NCBI GenBank assembly: GCA_965200535.1
Contig: CBDAUF010000001.1
Coordinates: forward strand, 682,001-746,000
Source: MPNO01 sp965200535
GTDB taxonomy: Bacteria; Pseudomonadota; Alphaproteobacteria; MPNO01
DNA length: 64,000 bases
Direction of reading: 5' to 3'
Shown piece after piece: positions 8,052 to 16,705 of this stretch. Under the pieces are notes generated by a model. That model ran no database searches, had not been told where the DNA came from, and saw only the letters and a list, made by a program, of their open reading frames with translations. Both the position numbers and the translations under genes were made by a program. Positions within the stretch are counted from its first letter, which is position 1. The number at the start of each line of letters is the position of its first letter.

Positions 8052-8138
8052 ATTTTGCGATGCAAAATATATAGTGAGGATGGGCGCCGAAAACAACGAA
8101 AATTCTGCGCTGCAAAATTAATCTTTGCAGCGCAGCAG
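8052..8138. promoter_or_regulatory. Three PhaR-type operator copies between phaP and phaR
   Basis: Three TGC-N3-GCA elements occur in the divergent region. Copy 1 (8052-8068) is the perfect palindrome ATTTTGC-GAT-GCAAAAT. Copy 2 (8102-8118) is ATTCTGC-GCT-GCAAAAT, one mismatch away. Copy 3 (8122-8138) is TCTTTGC-AGC-GCAGCAG. The start-to-start distances are 50 and 20 bases, close to whole helical turns, so the copies face the same side of the DNA. PhaR proteins of Paracoccus and relatives are known to bind CTGC-N3/4-GCAG-like sequences upstream of phaP and phaR. Assignment to this PhaR is by inference. Confidence 0.75.
8068..8096 (-). promoter_or_regulatory. Predicted sigma70-type promoter of phaP
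   Basis: On the minus strand TTGTTT (8096-8091) and TATATA (8073-8068) are separated by 17 bases. The predicted start of transcription falls near 8061, inside the palindrome at 8052-8068, which would let a bound repressor block initiation. Confidence 0.5.
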
Positions 8139-8183
8139 CGCACGCCGTGGCAGAATGGCCCGGCGAAGGGAGCGGCTCCGCCC

Positions 8184-8780
8184 GTGATCGAACCCAAGCC
8201 CGACGAGCCCGTCGTCATCAAGAAATACGCCAACCGTCGGCTGTACGACACGGCGACCGCATCGTTCGTCCGGCTCGACGATCTCCACCGGATGGTGAAG
8301 GAGGGTGTGCTCTTCACCGTGCGCGACGAGAAGTCGGGCCGCGACATCACCGCCTCGGTCCTCGCCCAGATTATCGCCGAGGAGGAGACCAAGGGGCACA
8401 ACGTCCTGCCGCACGACTATCTGCGCCAGGTGCTCAAGGCGTACGGCGAGGGGGTGGGGCCGCAGCTTGCCGCCTATCTAGAGCGCAGCATGGAGGTCTT
8501 CGCGAGCCACCAGGAAAACGTTGCCAGAGAGATGGGCCGTGTGTTCGATCCCGGCGCGGCGTTCGACCGGATTGCCGACATGTCGCGCCGTAACCTGGAA
8601 GAACTCCAGCGCTCGTTCGCCGCCTTCGGCGCACCGCGGCCGGAGACGGACGAGGCCGCCGCCGACGGAGCCGAGGACACGGATGCAGATGCTCTCCGGC
8701 GCAAGGTCGAGGCCCTGGAGGAGCGGATCGCGGAACTGGAACGCGCACGCCCGTCCGGTTCCCGGAACGAGCGAGGCTAA
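8184..8780 (+). CDS. phaR: PHA synthesis repressor PhaR
   Basis: A 198-residue repressor. The N-terminal DNA-binding domain is highly recognisable: VIKKYANRRLYDTATASFV, then DLHRMVKEGVLFTVRD and DITASVLAQIIAEEE. The central part is the PHA-granule-associated domain, and the C terminus has a short coiled coil (LRRKVEALEERIAELERAR). PhaR represses phasin and itself until granules titrate it away. I chose the GTG at 8184 (GGGAG about 11 bases upstream), since starts nearer 8055 would put coding sequence through the operator copies. It faces phaP across the operator region. Confidence 0.93.
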   Translation: MIEPKPDEPVVIKKYANRRLYDTATASFVRLDDLHRMVKEGVLFTVRDEKSGRDITASVLAQIIAEEETKGHNVLPHDYLRQVLKAYGEGVGPQLAAYLERSMEVFASHQENVAREMGRVFDPGAAFDRIADMSRRNLEELQRSFAAFGAPRPETDEAAADGAEDTDADALRRKVEALEERIAELERARPSGSRNERG

Positions 8781-9007
8781 CGGACCGCCGCGTTCGACCG
8801 GACACGAGGCCGGACGCTCCACGGGTGTCCGGGGGATTCCGGGGATGCCGGTGCGGAGCGGCGGCCGGAGCGAGGGCTTACACAGGGATCTGATCTGTCC
8901 CCGCCGCGCCGCGCGGGCAACGCCGACCGGATATCTTGCGCCGACAACAGCCGATCGCCCCGCTGCCTCTCGGCCTTCCGCAACAAGAATGCTCCGAACC
9001 GCGATTT

Positions 9008-9040
9008 GTTCTTGATATGTTCTAGCGTTCAGGATAGATT
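9008..9040 (+). promoter_or_regulatory. LexA box overlapping a sigma70-type promoter
   Basis: GTTC (9008-9011) and GTTC (9019-9022) are spaced by exactly seven bases, the direct-repeat LexA box of alphaproteobacteria. It covers the -35 hexamer TTGATA (9012-9017), which is 17 bases from the -10 TAGATT (9035-9040). The predicted transcription start coincides with the ATG at 9047, so the mRNA may be leaderless. The rest of the 266-bp gap from 8781 shows nothing I can support. Confidence 0.75.
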
Positions 9041-9046
9041 GTTGCG

Positions 9047-10123
9047 ATGGATGTTCCCCTCCCCGATACCCCGCGAAAGGGGCGCGGCGCGGTCAGCAAC
9101 CGGGCGGGTCGGTTCGAGCCGCATACCCGCGAGGCGGTCGACGACGGCTGGCCGGCCGGAGAGGAGCCGCCGCCGCTTAGGACCACGGTCACCCCCGATT
9201 CCTCCAAGACAATCATCGCCCGCAACGCGTCGCCCGATGTGCCGTTCGACCGTTCCATCAACCCCTATCGCGGCTGCGAACACGGCTGCGTCTATTGTTT
9301 CGCGCGCCCGACGCACGCCTTTCTCGGCCTCTCGCCGGGCCTCGATTTCGAAACGAGGCTGTTCTACAAGCCGGAGGCCGCGCGCCTGTTGGAGGACGAG
9401 CTGCGCGATCCGGGCTACCGGTGCCGGACGATGGCGATGGGGACCAATACCGACCCCTACCAGCCCATCGAGCGCGAATACCGCATCACCCGGTCGGTTC
9501 TCGAAGTGCTGTCGGACTGCAACCATCCGGTCGGGATTGTCACCAAGTCGGGTCTCGTGGTCCGCGATCTCGACATCCTGGCCCCGATGGCGGCGCGCGG
9601 GCTCGCTTTCGTCTGCGTATCCGTGACGACGCTCGACCGCGGGCTGGCGCGCCTGCTGGAGCCGCGCGCGCCGACGCCGGCCCGTCGGATCGACACGATC
9701 GGGCAGCTCGCGGATGCGGGCGTGCCGACAGGCGTGATGGCCGCTCCGATGATCCCCGGCCTCACCGACCATGAGATGGAAGCGATCCTCGAGGCTGCGC
9801 GGGCCGCGGGTGCGCGCTCGGCGGGCCATGTTCTCCTCCGCCTGCCGCGCGAGATTGCCGGCCTGTTCACCGAGTGGCTGGAAACGCACCGTCCGGACCG
9901 CGCGGCAAGGGTCCTGAGCCTGATGCGGCAGTCGCACGGCGGCAAGGTCTACCGGTCCGGTTACGGACGGCGCATGCGGGGCGAAGGACCCTACGCGGCA
10001 CTGATGGCGAAGCGTTTCGAGGCGGCGCGCAAGCGCCTCGGCTTCACCGGCCGCGGGGCCACGCTCGACACCGCGCAATTCAGGCGCCCCCGCAGGCCGG
10101 GAGATCAGTTGGCCCTGTTCTGA
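9047..10123 (+). CDS. PA0069-family radical SAM protein (spore-photoproduct-lyase-like)
   Basis: A 358-residue radical SAM protein. The cluster motif C77-x3-C81-x2-C84 sits in RGCEHGCVYCFAR, preceded by the family-typical KGRGAVSNRAGRFE and EAVDDGW. Further blocks are AMGTNTDPYQPIE, GIVTKSGLV and the C-terminal GKVYRSGYGRRMRGEGP. The family is related to spore photoproduct lyase and is often annotated as a DNA-repair photolyase-like enzyme, but its substrate is not established as far as I know. The LexA box on its promoter supports a role in DNA damage responses. No ribosome site is visible before the ATG; the promoter position suggests a leaderless transcript. It ends seven bases from the convergent MFS gene. 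Confidence 0.9.
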   Translation: MDVPLPDTPRKGRGAVSNRAGRFEPHTREAVDDGWPAGEEPPPLRTTVTPDSSKTIIARNASPDVPFDRSINPYRGCEHGCVYCFARPTHAFLGLSPGLDFETRLFYKPEAARLLEDELRDPGYRCRTMAMGTNTDPYQPIEREYRITRSVLEVLSDCNHPVGIVTKSGLVVRDLDILAPMAARGLAFVCVSVTTLDRGLARLLEPRAPTPARRIDTIGQLADAGVPTGVMAAPMIPGLTDHEMEAILEAARAAGARSAGHVLLRLPREIAGLFTEWLETHRPDRAARVLSLMRQSHGGKVYRSGYGRRMRGEGPYAALMAKRFEAARKRLGFTGRGATLDTAQFRRPRRPGDQLALF

Positions 10124-10130
10124 CCCCGGG

Positions 10131-11342
10131 TCACGCCGCGCCGCGCGACAGCCGCGCGAGCGGCCGGTCGGGGATCGGCAGGTGGAGCAGCGTCGCCGCG
10201 AACCCGGCGGCGATGGCGAAGGCCCAAACGGCATCGTAGGAACCGGTCGCGTCGTAGGAGAGCCCGCCCAGCCAGACGCCGAGAAAACTTCCCAACTGAT
10301 GGCTCATGAAGGCGATGGCAGCGAGGGTGGCCATGTAGCGCGGCCCGAATATGCGGGCGATCAGGCCGGTGGTGAGGGGCACCGTGCTGAGCCACAGCAG
10401 CCCCATGACCCCGGCGAAGACGAGAACGCCCGCCTCGGTCAGGGGCACGGAGAGAAAGACCAGCATGGCGGCGCTGCGGGCGCAGTAGATCCCGCTCAGC
10501 AGGAATTTCATCCGGTAACGGTCGCCGAGGCGCCCGGCGGCGATGGTTCCGAACAGGTTGAACAGGCCGATGGTGGCGATCGCCGCGGCGCCGAGCGCCG
10601 GCGCCAGTCCGCCGTCGGCGATGTAGGCCGGGAGGTGGGTGGCGATGAATTGCACCTGCAGGCCGCAGACGAAGTATCCGGTCACCAACATCACGTAGCC
10701 GCGGTGGCCGGCGGCCTCGCGCAAGGCCTCGCCGAGGCTCTGCCGCGCCCGCTGCGAGAGACCGGCCGCGGTGCCCGCCCGGAGGGAAAGCGCGAGCGGC
10801 ACAGCGACCGCCATGGCGATTGCCATCGCCGTCAGCGCGCCCCGCCAGTCGAAGACCTCGATCATCGCCTGGCTGAACGGGACGAACACGAACTGCCCCA
10901 GCGTGCCGCCCGCCGTGGTGATGCCGAGCCACGTGACCCGGCGCTCCTCCGGCGCGATGCGCCCGACCAGCGCGTTCATCAGGCCCAGCCCGCAGCCGCT
11001 CATCCCGATCCCGATCAGGAAGCCGGTGCCGAGCAGGAACCCGCCCGTCGTCGCCGCCTGGGACGACAGCAGGAGCCCGACAATCCCGATCGCCACGCCG
11101 GTGGTTATCACGCGCACCGGACCCCAGCGGTCGGCGATCATCGCCGCGAACGGCGCGGCGAGGCCGACGACGAGATTCTGGGTCGCGATGGCGATCGAGA
11201 TCGGCTCGCGCCCCCAGGCGAGATCGACGCTGATGGGCTGGATGAACAGGCCGAAGGACTGCCGCACGCCGGAGGTCACGAGCAGGATGCAGGTCGCCCC
11301 CAGCAGCACGTAGACCGGCGTTCTCCAGAAGCCGGCGATCAT
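10131..11342 (-). CDS. MFS transporter
   Basis: A 403-residue major facilitator protein of about twelve membrane segments. The first helix starts VYVLLGATCILLV, and the loop-2 signature appears as ADRWGPVRVIT after helix 2. A second, weaker half repeat follows near GRLGDRYRMK. The overall look is that of the monocarboxylate/oxalate-type MFS group (GVRQSFGLFIQPIS at the start). The start at the ATG 11342 gives the normal length. It lies 41 bases after a UbiD-type decarboxylase on the same strand, suggesting transport of the decarboxylase substrate or product, probably an aromatic acid. This is inferred from context only. Confidence 0.82.
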   Translation of the reverse strand: MIAGFWRTPVYVLLGATCILLVTSGVRQSFGLFIQPISVDLAWGREPISIAIATQNLVVGLAAPFAAMIADRWGPVRVITTGVAIGIVGLLLSSQAATTGGFLLGTGFLIGIGMSGCGLGLMNALVGRIAPEERRVTWLGITTAGGTLGQFVFVPFSQAMIEVFDWRGALTAMAIAMAVAVPLALSLRAGTAAGLSQRARQSLGEALREAAGHRGYVMLVTGYFVCGLQVQFIATHLPAYIADGGLAPALGAAAIATIGLFNLFGTIAAGRLGDRYRMKFLLSGIYCARSAAMLVFLSVPLTEAGVLVFAGVMGLLWLSTVPLTTGLIARIFGPRYMATLAAIAFMSHQLGSFLGVWLGGLSYDATGSYDAVWAFAIAAGFAATLLHLPIPDRPLARLSRGAA

Positions 11343-11383
11343 CCGATCATGTCCTCGCTGCCGCGGCCGTGCGACGCGCAGAC

Positions 11384-12829
11384 TTACGCAAACACGTCGG
11401 GGAACCGCGCCCGCACTTCCGCGGCGAGTTCCGGCGAGGTCTGCGCCACGCGCGGGAAGGAATCGAGCCGCTCGTAGGGGATGCACGCATCGATGACGAC
11501 ACGCGAATTGTAGAGTTTCTCGTCGGTCACCATGGTGTCCAGCCGTGACGACCAGTTGCGGTCGAGCACGGTGAAATCGGTCTTGGGGTCGGTGCGGGTC
11601 CCCATCGCCCAGATCACGTCGTGGATATCCGTCGGGTCGATGTCGTCGTCGACCACGACGATATAGCGCCCGACATAGCCTACCGGATTGACCTGCGAGG
11701 CGACCAGGCCGGCCTGGTTGGCGTGGCCGAAATAGCGTTGCCTGATCGCCACGACGACAAAGGTCCGGCCCGCGCCGGCCTGATGCACCCAGACGCCCTT
11801 GACATCGGGGATGCCCGCGCCCTCCAGAGAATCGAGAAGCCCGGCGGAGCGGATGAAGCAGCGCTCGAAGAGGTGGGAGTGCGGCGGCTTCTGGCTCGCG
11901 GCACAGGTCAGGATCGGATCGTTGCGGTAATAGACCCGCTTGATCTCGATGACCGGCTCTTCCCTGGCATCGCCCGCGTAATATCCCGTCCATTCGCCGA
12001 ACGGGCCTTCCATCGCGGTCCGGTCGGGCGATACCTCGCCCTCGAGCACGATCTCCGCGCGGGCCGGGAACGGCAGCCCGGTCAGCGCACCCTCGATGCA
12101 GTCGATCGGCCGGCCGACCAACCCGCCGGCCCAATCGAACTCCGGCACATGGTCGGAGAGCGTGTAGCGCGCGGCGATGTAGGTGGCCGGGTCTATGCCG
12201 ACGACGATGGCCATCGGGCAGGGCTTGCCAGCCTTGAGATACTTGTCGCGGTGGATGCGGCCCTGCTTGCCGTTGGAGATGTAGGAGGTGGCGAGGTTGC
12301 GGCCGTTCACCTGCACGCGGTAGGTGCCGACATTGATGCGTCCGGTGTCGGGATCGCGGGTGACCACACCGCAGGCGGTGCCGATATAACGCCCGCCGTC
12401 GTGCTCGTGGTGAATCGGCACCGGGAACTTGAGCAGGTCGACATCGCCGCCGCAGTCGACATTCTCCATCACCGGCCCGTCTTCCACGATGCGGGGCGGG
12501 ATCGGCGACTGGCTCTTGATCCGCTTGCGGTAGGTATCCAGCATCGTCCGCCGGTCGCCGGACAGAGACGGATCGATGCCGAGCGCGAGCGCCAGTCTGA
12601 GGGGGGAGCCGAGCATGCCGTAGAGGCAGCGCATCCCCTTGCCGTAGCCCGGCACGTCGTCGAACAGCAGCAGCGGAGACTTGTCCACCTTCTCGCGGTA
12701 GAGCACCTCGGTGACCGCGCCGAGCTCCCGGTCCCAGTGAGCCCCCGCAACATGCCGGACCTCTCCCCCTTCCTCGACGGCGGCGAGGAAGGCTCTCAGG
12801 TCGGTCTGTATCTCATCGTTGCGCTGCAT
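11384..12829 (-). CDS. UbiD family decarboxylase, copy A
   Basis: A 481-residue UbiD-family enzyme; these need prenylated FMN and (de)carboxylate aromatic or alpha,beta-unsaturated acids. Diagnostic segments include GEVRHVAGAHWDRELG, the metal/phosphate region around GRYIGTACGVVTRDPDTG, IGTACG and RIHRDKY, and the catalytic block EGPFGEWTGYY. The C terminus keeps DPKTDFTVLDRNWSSRLD. The ATG at 12829 has GAGGA eight bases upstream; a TTG two codons earlier is less likely. It pairs with a second UbiD at 12922-14430, with 92 bases between them on the same strand. No flavin prenyltransferase (UbiX) gene is in the window. The substrate is unknown. Confidence 0.88.
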   Translation of the reverse strand: MQRNDEIQTDLRAFLAAVEEGGEVRHVAGAHWDRELGAVTEVLYREKVDKSPLLLFDDVPGYGKGMRCLYGMLGSPLRLALALGIDPSLSGDRRTMLDTYRKRIKSQSPIPPRIVEDGPVMENVDCGGDVDLLKFPVPIHHEHDGGRYIGTACGVVTRDPDTGRINVGTYRVQVNGRNLATSYISNGKQGRIHRDKYLKAGKPCPMAIVVGIDPATYIAARYTLSDHVPEFDWAGGLVGRPIDCIEGALTGLPFPARAEIVLEGEVSPDRTAMEGPFGEWTGYYAGDAREEPVIEIKRVYYRNDPILTCAASQKPPHSHLFERCFIRSAGLLDSLEGAGIPDVKGVWVHQAGAGRTFVVVAIRQRYFGHANQAGLVASQVNPVGYVGRYIVVVDDDIDPTDIHDVIWAMGTRTDPKTDFTVLDRNWSSRLDTMVTDEKLYNSRVVIDACIPYERLDSFPRVAQTSPELAAEVRARFPDVFA

Positions 12830-12921
12830 CGGCAAATCCTCGAACGCCGGCCGCCGCAGCCTGTCGCCGCGGCGGTCCTGCGGCTCTCCCGATCAGCGGG
12901 TTCGCCGGCCTTCCCGACCTG

Positions 12922-14430
12922 TCAGTCGCAGAGATAACCCCATTTCTCGCGCGACTCCCTGGCGAGTTCGGGCGGCGGCGCGTTGACCGGCGGGAACTCG
13001 TCCTTCCAGTGGAACGGGCGGCAGGCGTCGATGATCGCCCGGCTGTTGGTGAGGTTGCCCTTCTCCTTTTCCCACGGCGGGATCCGGGGATCGAGGTGGG
13101 TCGACCAGGCGTTGGGGATGATGTCGATCGATTCGGCGGGATCCGACCGGGTGAGCATCGCCCAGATCAGCTCCTCGAGGTTGGAAACGTCGATATCCTC
13201 GTCGGTCACGATGACGTACTTGCCGGCATAGGCGCCGACGTGGCACTGGCAGGCGATATGGCCGGCCTGCCGAGCGTGGCCGGGATAGCGCTGCTTGATC
13301 GAGACCGCCACCAGCATGCGCGCCGTGCCGACCTCGTGCAGCCAGGCCGCCTGCACGTCGGGGACACCGGCCTTCTTGATGTTCTCCTTGAGAAGGGCCG
13401 ACCGGGTCACCGCGCGGTAGCGGGCGAGCTCGTCGGGCGGCCGCTGGGGCGGGCAACCGAGCAGGATGGGGTTGTTCCGGTAATAGATCGCCTTGATGTC
13501 CATCACCGGCTCCTGGCGCATCCTGGAGCCGTAATACCCGGTCCATTCGCCGAACGGACCCTCCTCCTTCCGGTTCTCCGGATGGACGAAGCCTTCGAGC
13601 ACGATCTCGGCATTGGCCGGGAACGGCAGGCCGGTATGCCGGCCGCGGATCATCTTCATGGCCTCGCCGCGGAAACCGCCCACGACATCGAATTCGCAAA
13701 CCCCCGGCGGCACCTCGCTGCACCCCATCAGGAAGGTCATCGGATCGCCGCCGCAGACGATGACGGCCGGCATCGGCTCGCCCCGCTGCTGGTACTTGTC
13801 GCGGTGGATGCGGCCGTGCTTGCCGGGCGAGATGTAGAACCCGACCGACGTCTTGTCATGGATCATCACCCGGTAGGTGCCGATGTTGATCCAGCCGGTA
13901 TCGGGGTCGGCGGTGACGTTGTAGCTGCCCGTGCCGATATAGCGCCCGCCGTCCTCGTCATGCCACATCGGGGTGGGAAAGACCTCGACGTCGACGTCGT
14001 CGCCTTCCATGACGTTCTCGGTGACCGGACCGGACTCGACGAACTCGTGCGGGATCGTTTGCAGATCCTCCATGTAGTTGCGGCGAAACGCGTCGGTCAG
14101 TTCGATCTTCGACAGTTCGGCCGGGAAGCCGAGCGTCATGTTCATGCGCCGGGATGCAAAGAAGTTGGTCAGCACCCGGGAGCCCTTCAGGGTACCGGGC
14201 ACGTCCTCGAACACGACGCAGGGGGCCTTGTCGTCGTGCAGGACGACCTCGGAGGCCATGCCGATGTCGCGTTCCCAGTTGGCCCCTTCGACATGTCGGA
14301 CCTCGCCCAGCTTCTCGGCTTCCTCGAGCCATTCGCGCAGGTCGGCGTAGGGTATCCGCAACTCGTTCTCGAGCCGCGCTGCGGCGCCCTCGGCGATCTT
14401 GCCAATCGCGTTGCCCATATCGTCGGCCAT
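12922..14430 (-). CDS. UbiD family decarboxylase, copy B
   Basis: A 502-residue paralogue of the neighbouring UbiD gene, sharing most blocks: EKLGEVRHVEGANWERDIG, GGRYIGTGSYNVTADPDTG, HGRIHRDKYQQ, FPANAEIVLEGFV and EGPFGEWTGYYGSRM. It differs by a longer N terminus and by substitutions throughout, so the pair is an old duplication or a two-subunit or two-substrate arrangement, as seen in some carboxylases. The ATG at 14430 follows GGGAGA. The gene is first in a UbiD-UbiD-MFS series on the minus strand, divergent from the deacetylase at 14580. Substrate is not predictable from these motifs. Confidence 0.88.
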   Translation of the reverse strand: MADDMGNAIGKIAEGAAARLENELRIPYADLREWLEEAEKLGEVRHVEGANWERDIGMASEVVLHDDKAPCVVFEDVPGTLKGSRVLTNFFASRRMNMTLGFPAELSKIELTDAFRRNYMEDLQTIPHEFVESGPVTENVMEGDDVDVEVFPTPMWHDEDGGRYIGTGSYNVTADPDTGWINIGTYRVMIHDKTSVGFYISPGKHGRIHRDKYQQRGEPMPAVIVCGGDPMTFLMGCSEVPPGVCEFDVVGGFRGEAMKMIRGRHTGLPFPANAEIVLEGFVHPENRKEEGPFGEWTGYYGSRMRQEPVMDIKAIYYRNNPILLGCPPQRPPDELARYRAVTRSALLKENIKKAGVPDVQAAWLHEVGTARMLVAVSIKQRYPGHARQAGHIACQCHVGAYAGKYVIVTDEDIDVSNLEELIWAMLTRSDPAESIDIIPNAWSTHLDPRIPPWEKEKGNLTNSRAIIDACRPFHWKDEFPPVNAPPPELARESREKWGYLCD

Positions 14431-14579
14431 GCCGTCTCTCCCGGTCGGTATCGCTTCGTTTCCCAGAACGTATCCGCATTACTGGACCGCCACCAATACA
14501 ATTGCAACATTGGACAGATAAGCCGGCGCGATGCGACCGTTCGCTCCGGCTGACAGGAAACAGCGGGAAAGGGCCGTCC

Positions 14580-15458
14580 ATGCTGCCGACCGAACGCATC
14601 GCCTACGATCCCATTGCCGGACGGGAGCCGCTTGTCCTGCCGGACGGCGCGCGCATGGCGGTCTGGGTCATCGTCAATGTTGAGGAATGGGATCCCGAGG
14701 CGCCGATGCCGAGGACCGTCCTCACCCCGCCGGCGGGCGGCTCGCCGAGCCCGGACATCCCCAACTGGGCCTGGCACGAATACGGCAACCGGGTGGGGTT
14801 CTGGCGTTTCGTCGAGGCGTTCGACGAGTTCTCGATCACCGCGGCGCTGGCGATCAACGGTACGGCGGTCGCCGCCTATCCGCAGATCGCGGAAGCGGCG
14901 CATACGCGCGGCTGGGAATTCATCGGCCACGGCTTCACCCAGCGCAACATGCAGAAGGTGGAGGACGAACGCCTCGACATCCGGCGCACCGCGGACGCGA
15001 TCCGCGCCTGCACCGGGCGAACGCCGCGCGGCTGGCTCGGACCCGGCCTGACCGAGACCTGGGAGACGCCGGACATCCTCGTCGAGGAAGGCTACGAATA
15101 CGTCGCCGACTGGGTGCTCGACGACCAACCGGTGGCGCTCCGCACCCGTTCCGGTCCGCTCGTCAACATCCCGTACACCCAGGAATGCAACGACGTTGCC
15201 ATGATGTTGATCCAGCATCACCCGGCGCGCGAGTACCGGGACCGGGCGCTGGATCAGTTCGAACAGATCTACCGCGACTCCGAGCGCTCGGCGCGGATAA
15301 TGGCGCTCTCCGTCCACCCCTACATCATGGGCGTGCCGCACAGGTTCCGCTATTTCCGCGAAACGCTGCAGGCGATCTCGGCGCACAGCGACGTGGTTTT
15401 CCTGACCGGCGAGCAGATCCTCGACTGGTACCGCGGACAGCGGCGCGGCGGCGGCTGA
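14580..15458 (+). CDS. Polysaccharide deacetylase family protein (PuuE-like)
   Basis: A 292-residue NodB-fold hydrolase. Visible motifs are VNVEEWD (the metal Asp region), ALAINGTAVAAYPQI, EFIGHGFTQRN with the metal histidine, GWLGPGLTETWETPDILVEEGYEYVADW, and SVHPYIMGVPHRF. This set matches the PuuE/allantoinase-like branch rather than chitin deacetylases: cytoplasmic, no signal peptide. Those enzymes hydrolyse amide bonds in allantoin-like compounds or acetylated sugars. The ATG at 14580 follows GGGAAAGGG. The next gene begins 20 bases downstream, so they are likely one transcript with the GH88-like hydrolase. Confidence 0.83.
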   Translation: MLPTERIAYDPIAGREPLVLPDGARMAVWVIVNVEEWDPEAPMPRTVLTPPAGGSPSPDIPNWAWHEYGNRVGFWRFVEAFDEFSITAALAINGTAVAAYPQIAEAAHTRGWEFIGHGFTQRNMQKVEDERLDIRRTADAIRACTGRTPRGWLGPGLTETWETPDILVEEGYEYVADWVLDDQPVALRTRSGPLVNIPYTQECNDVAMMLIQHHPAREYRDRALDQFEQIYRDSERSARIMALSVHPYIMGVPHRFRYFRETLQAISAHSDVVFLTGEQILDWYRGQRRGGG

Positions 15459-15478
15459 ACGGGCGGCGGAGAGTCCCG

Positions 15479-16618
15479 ATGGCGGATGACAAGGCGCTCG
15501 ACGAAGCCCTCGACGCGATGGCAGGCCGCATTCGGGCGACCGCGGCGGCCGGCCTGGCGGGCTTCCCCCACTACGCCGACGCCGGCACCGGCGTCTGGAC
15601 GACGACGGCGGACGGGTTCTGGACCGGCGGCTACTGGAACGCGATGCTCTGGCTGGGCGGCGCCGTGTTCGCGGATCCGGATCTCGTTGCCGAGGCGCGG
15701 CGCTGGACCGAACGGCTCCGGCCCCGCACCGGCTCGCAGTCGGTGTTTCGCGGGTTCCTGTTCTATTACGGGGCGGCGCTCGGCGACCTGCTGCACGGCG
15801 ACGCCCGATCCGGCGCGCTGGCGCTGGAAGCCGCGCATCGGCTGGGCGCGGATTTCGATCCGGTTCTCGGGCTGATCCCGCTCGGCGCCGAGGCCGAGGA
15901 AGCGCACACCGTGGGCCCGGCCGAGGCCAACATCGATGGCCTGGCAGCCACGCCGCTGCTTCTGTTCGCGGCCGAGCGGACAGGCGACGAACGGCTGCGC
16001 GAGATCGCGCTGCGCCACACCCTCAGGAGCGCCGCGCTTTGCGTCCGCGGCGACGGTTCCGTCGTGCAGTCGGTCAGCCTCGACCCCGGGACCGGCGAAC
16101 TCCTCCGCTCCTACACCCACAAGGGTATCTCGGATGAGTCGACATGGACCCGGGCGCAGGCGTGGGCAATGCAGTTCCTCGCCCACGCCCGGAGGCACAT
16201 GCCGGGGGAAGCGGTGCTGGCGGCGGCGGCCGCCCGGGCCGCCGACTGGTGGATCGACAACGTACCGGCGGACCGCATCGCCTACTGGGACTTCGACGCT
16301 CCGGTCGGCCACGACACGCGCAAGGACACGTCCGGCACCGCGATCGCCGCGACGGCGCTGCTGAAACTCTCGGCCGTCGTCGAAGACCCCGCGGCCGGCC
16401 GCTACCGGGCGTTCGCCGAGGAGACCTTGCGCACGCTCGCCGCCTGCCATCTGACGCCGGTCGCGCCGCGCGACCGGCGCCCGCCCGGTATCCTCACCAA
16501 CGGTTGCTTCGATCACCGCGAGGGGACCGCGCTCGCCAACGAACTGATCTGGGGCAGCTACTACCTGCTGGAAGGGCTTGCGATGCTTTCCGGACGGCTG
16601 GAGATCGGCCGAATCTAG
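15479..16618 (+). CDS. Glycoside hydrolase family 88-like (unsaturated glucuronyl hydrolase)
   Basis: A 379-residue cytoplasmic protein with the (alpha/alpha)6 barrel pattern of GH88. Key segments are YWNAMLWLGGA, GAEAEEAHTVGPAEANIDGLA (with a candidate catalytic Asp), the family-typical GISDESTWTRAQAWAMQF, and WDFDAPVGHDTRKDTSGTAIAATAL. GH88 enzymes remove unsaturated uronic acids from lyase products. GGAGA lies about nine bases before the ATG. It follows the deacetylase by 20 bases and precedes an FAA-hydrolase gene on the same strand, suggesting a uronate- or acetyl-sugar-processing unit. No lyase or sugar transporter is nearby, so the pathway is not complete here. Confidence 0.78.
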   Translation: MADDKALDEALDAMAGRIRATAAAGLAGFPHYADAGTGVWTTTADGFWTGGYWNAMLWLGGAVFADPDLVAEARRWTERLRPRTGSQSVFRGFLFYYGAALGDLLHGDARSGALALEAAHRLGADFDPVLGLIPLGAEAEEAHTVGPAEANIDGLAATPLLLFAAERTGDERLREIALRHTLRSAALCVRGDGSVVQSVSLDPGTGELLRSYTHKGISDESTWTRAQAWAMQFLAHARRHMPGEAVLAAAAARAADWWIDNVPADRIAYWDFDAPVGHDTRKDTSGTAIAATALLKLSAVVEDPAAGRYRAFAEETLRTLAACHLTPVAPRDRRPPGILTNGCFDHREGTALANELIWGSYYLLEGLAMLSGRLEIGRI

Positions 16619-16705
16619 GTCCTCCACCGTCCGCACCGCGTTGTCCGGCGCCGGCACGGCCTGTATGACTTTCATCGCGGTGCCGACGGCGGGAAGGGAC
16701 GGGAA

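Noticed and set aside
8055..8183. Upstream ATG start for phaR
   Set aside because: The additional 43 residues would be translated from the operator copies and do not resemble PhaR; the GTG at 8184 begins at the family's conserved N terminus.
8781..9007. Possible terminator hairpins after phaR
   Set aside because: Several GTCCGG/CCGGAC half repeats occur but none forms a stem longer than six bases followed by a T run.
8996..9011. Second LexA-like site formed by GAAC and GTTC upstream of the radical SAM gene
   Set aside because: The half-sites are inverted and eight bases apart, so they do not fit the direct GTTC-N7-GTTC form.
14431..14579. CCAAT...ATTGG inverted repeat upstream of UbiD copy B as an operator
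   Set aside because: Arms are only five bases and the centre is not symmetric, so chance is likely.
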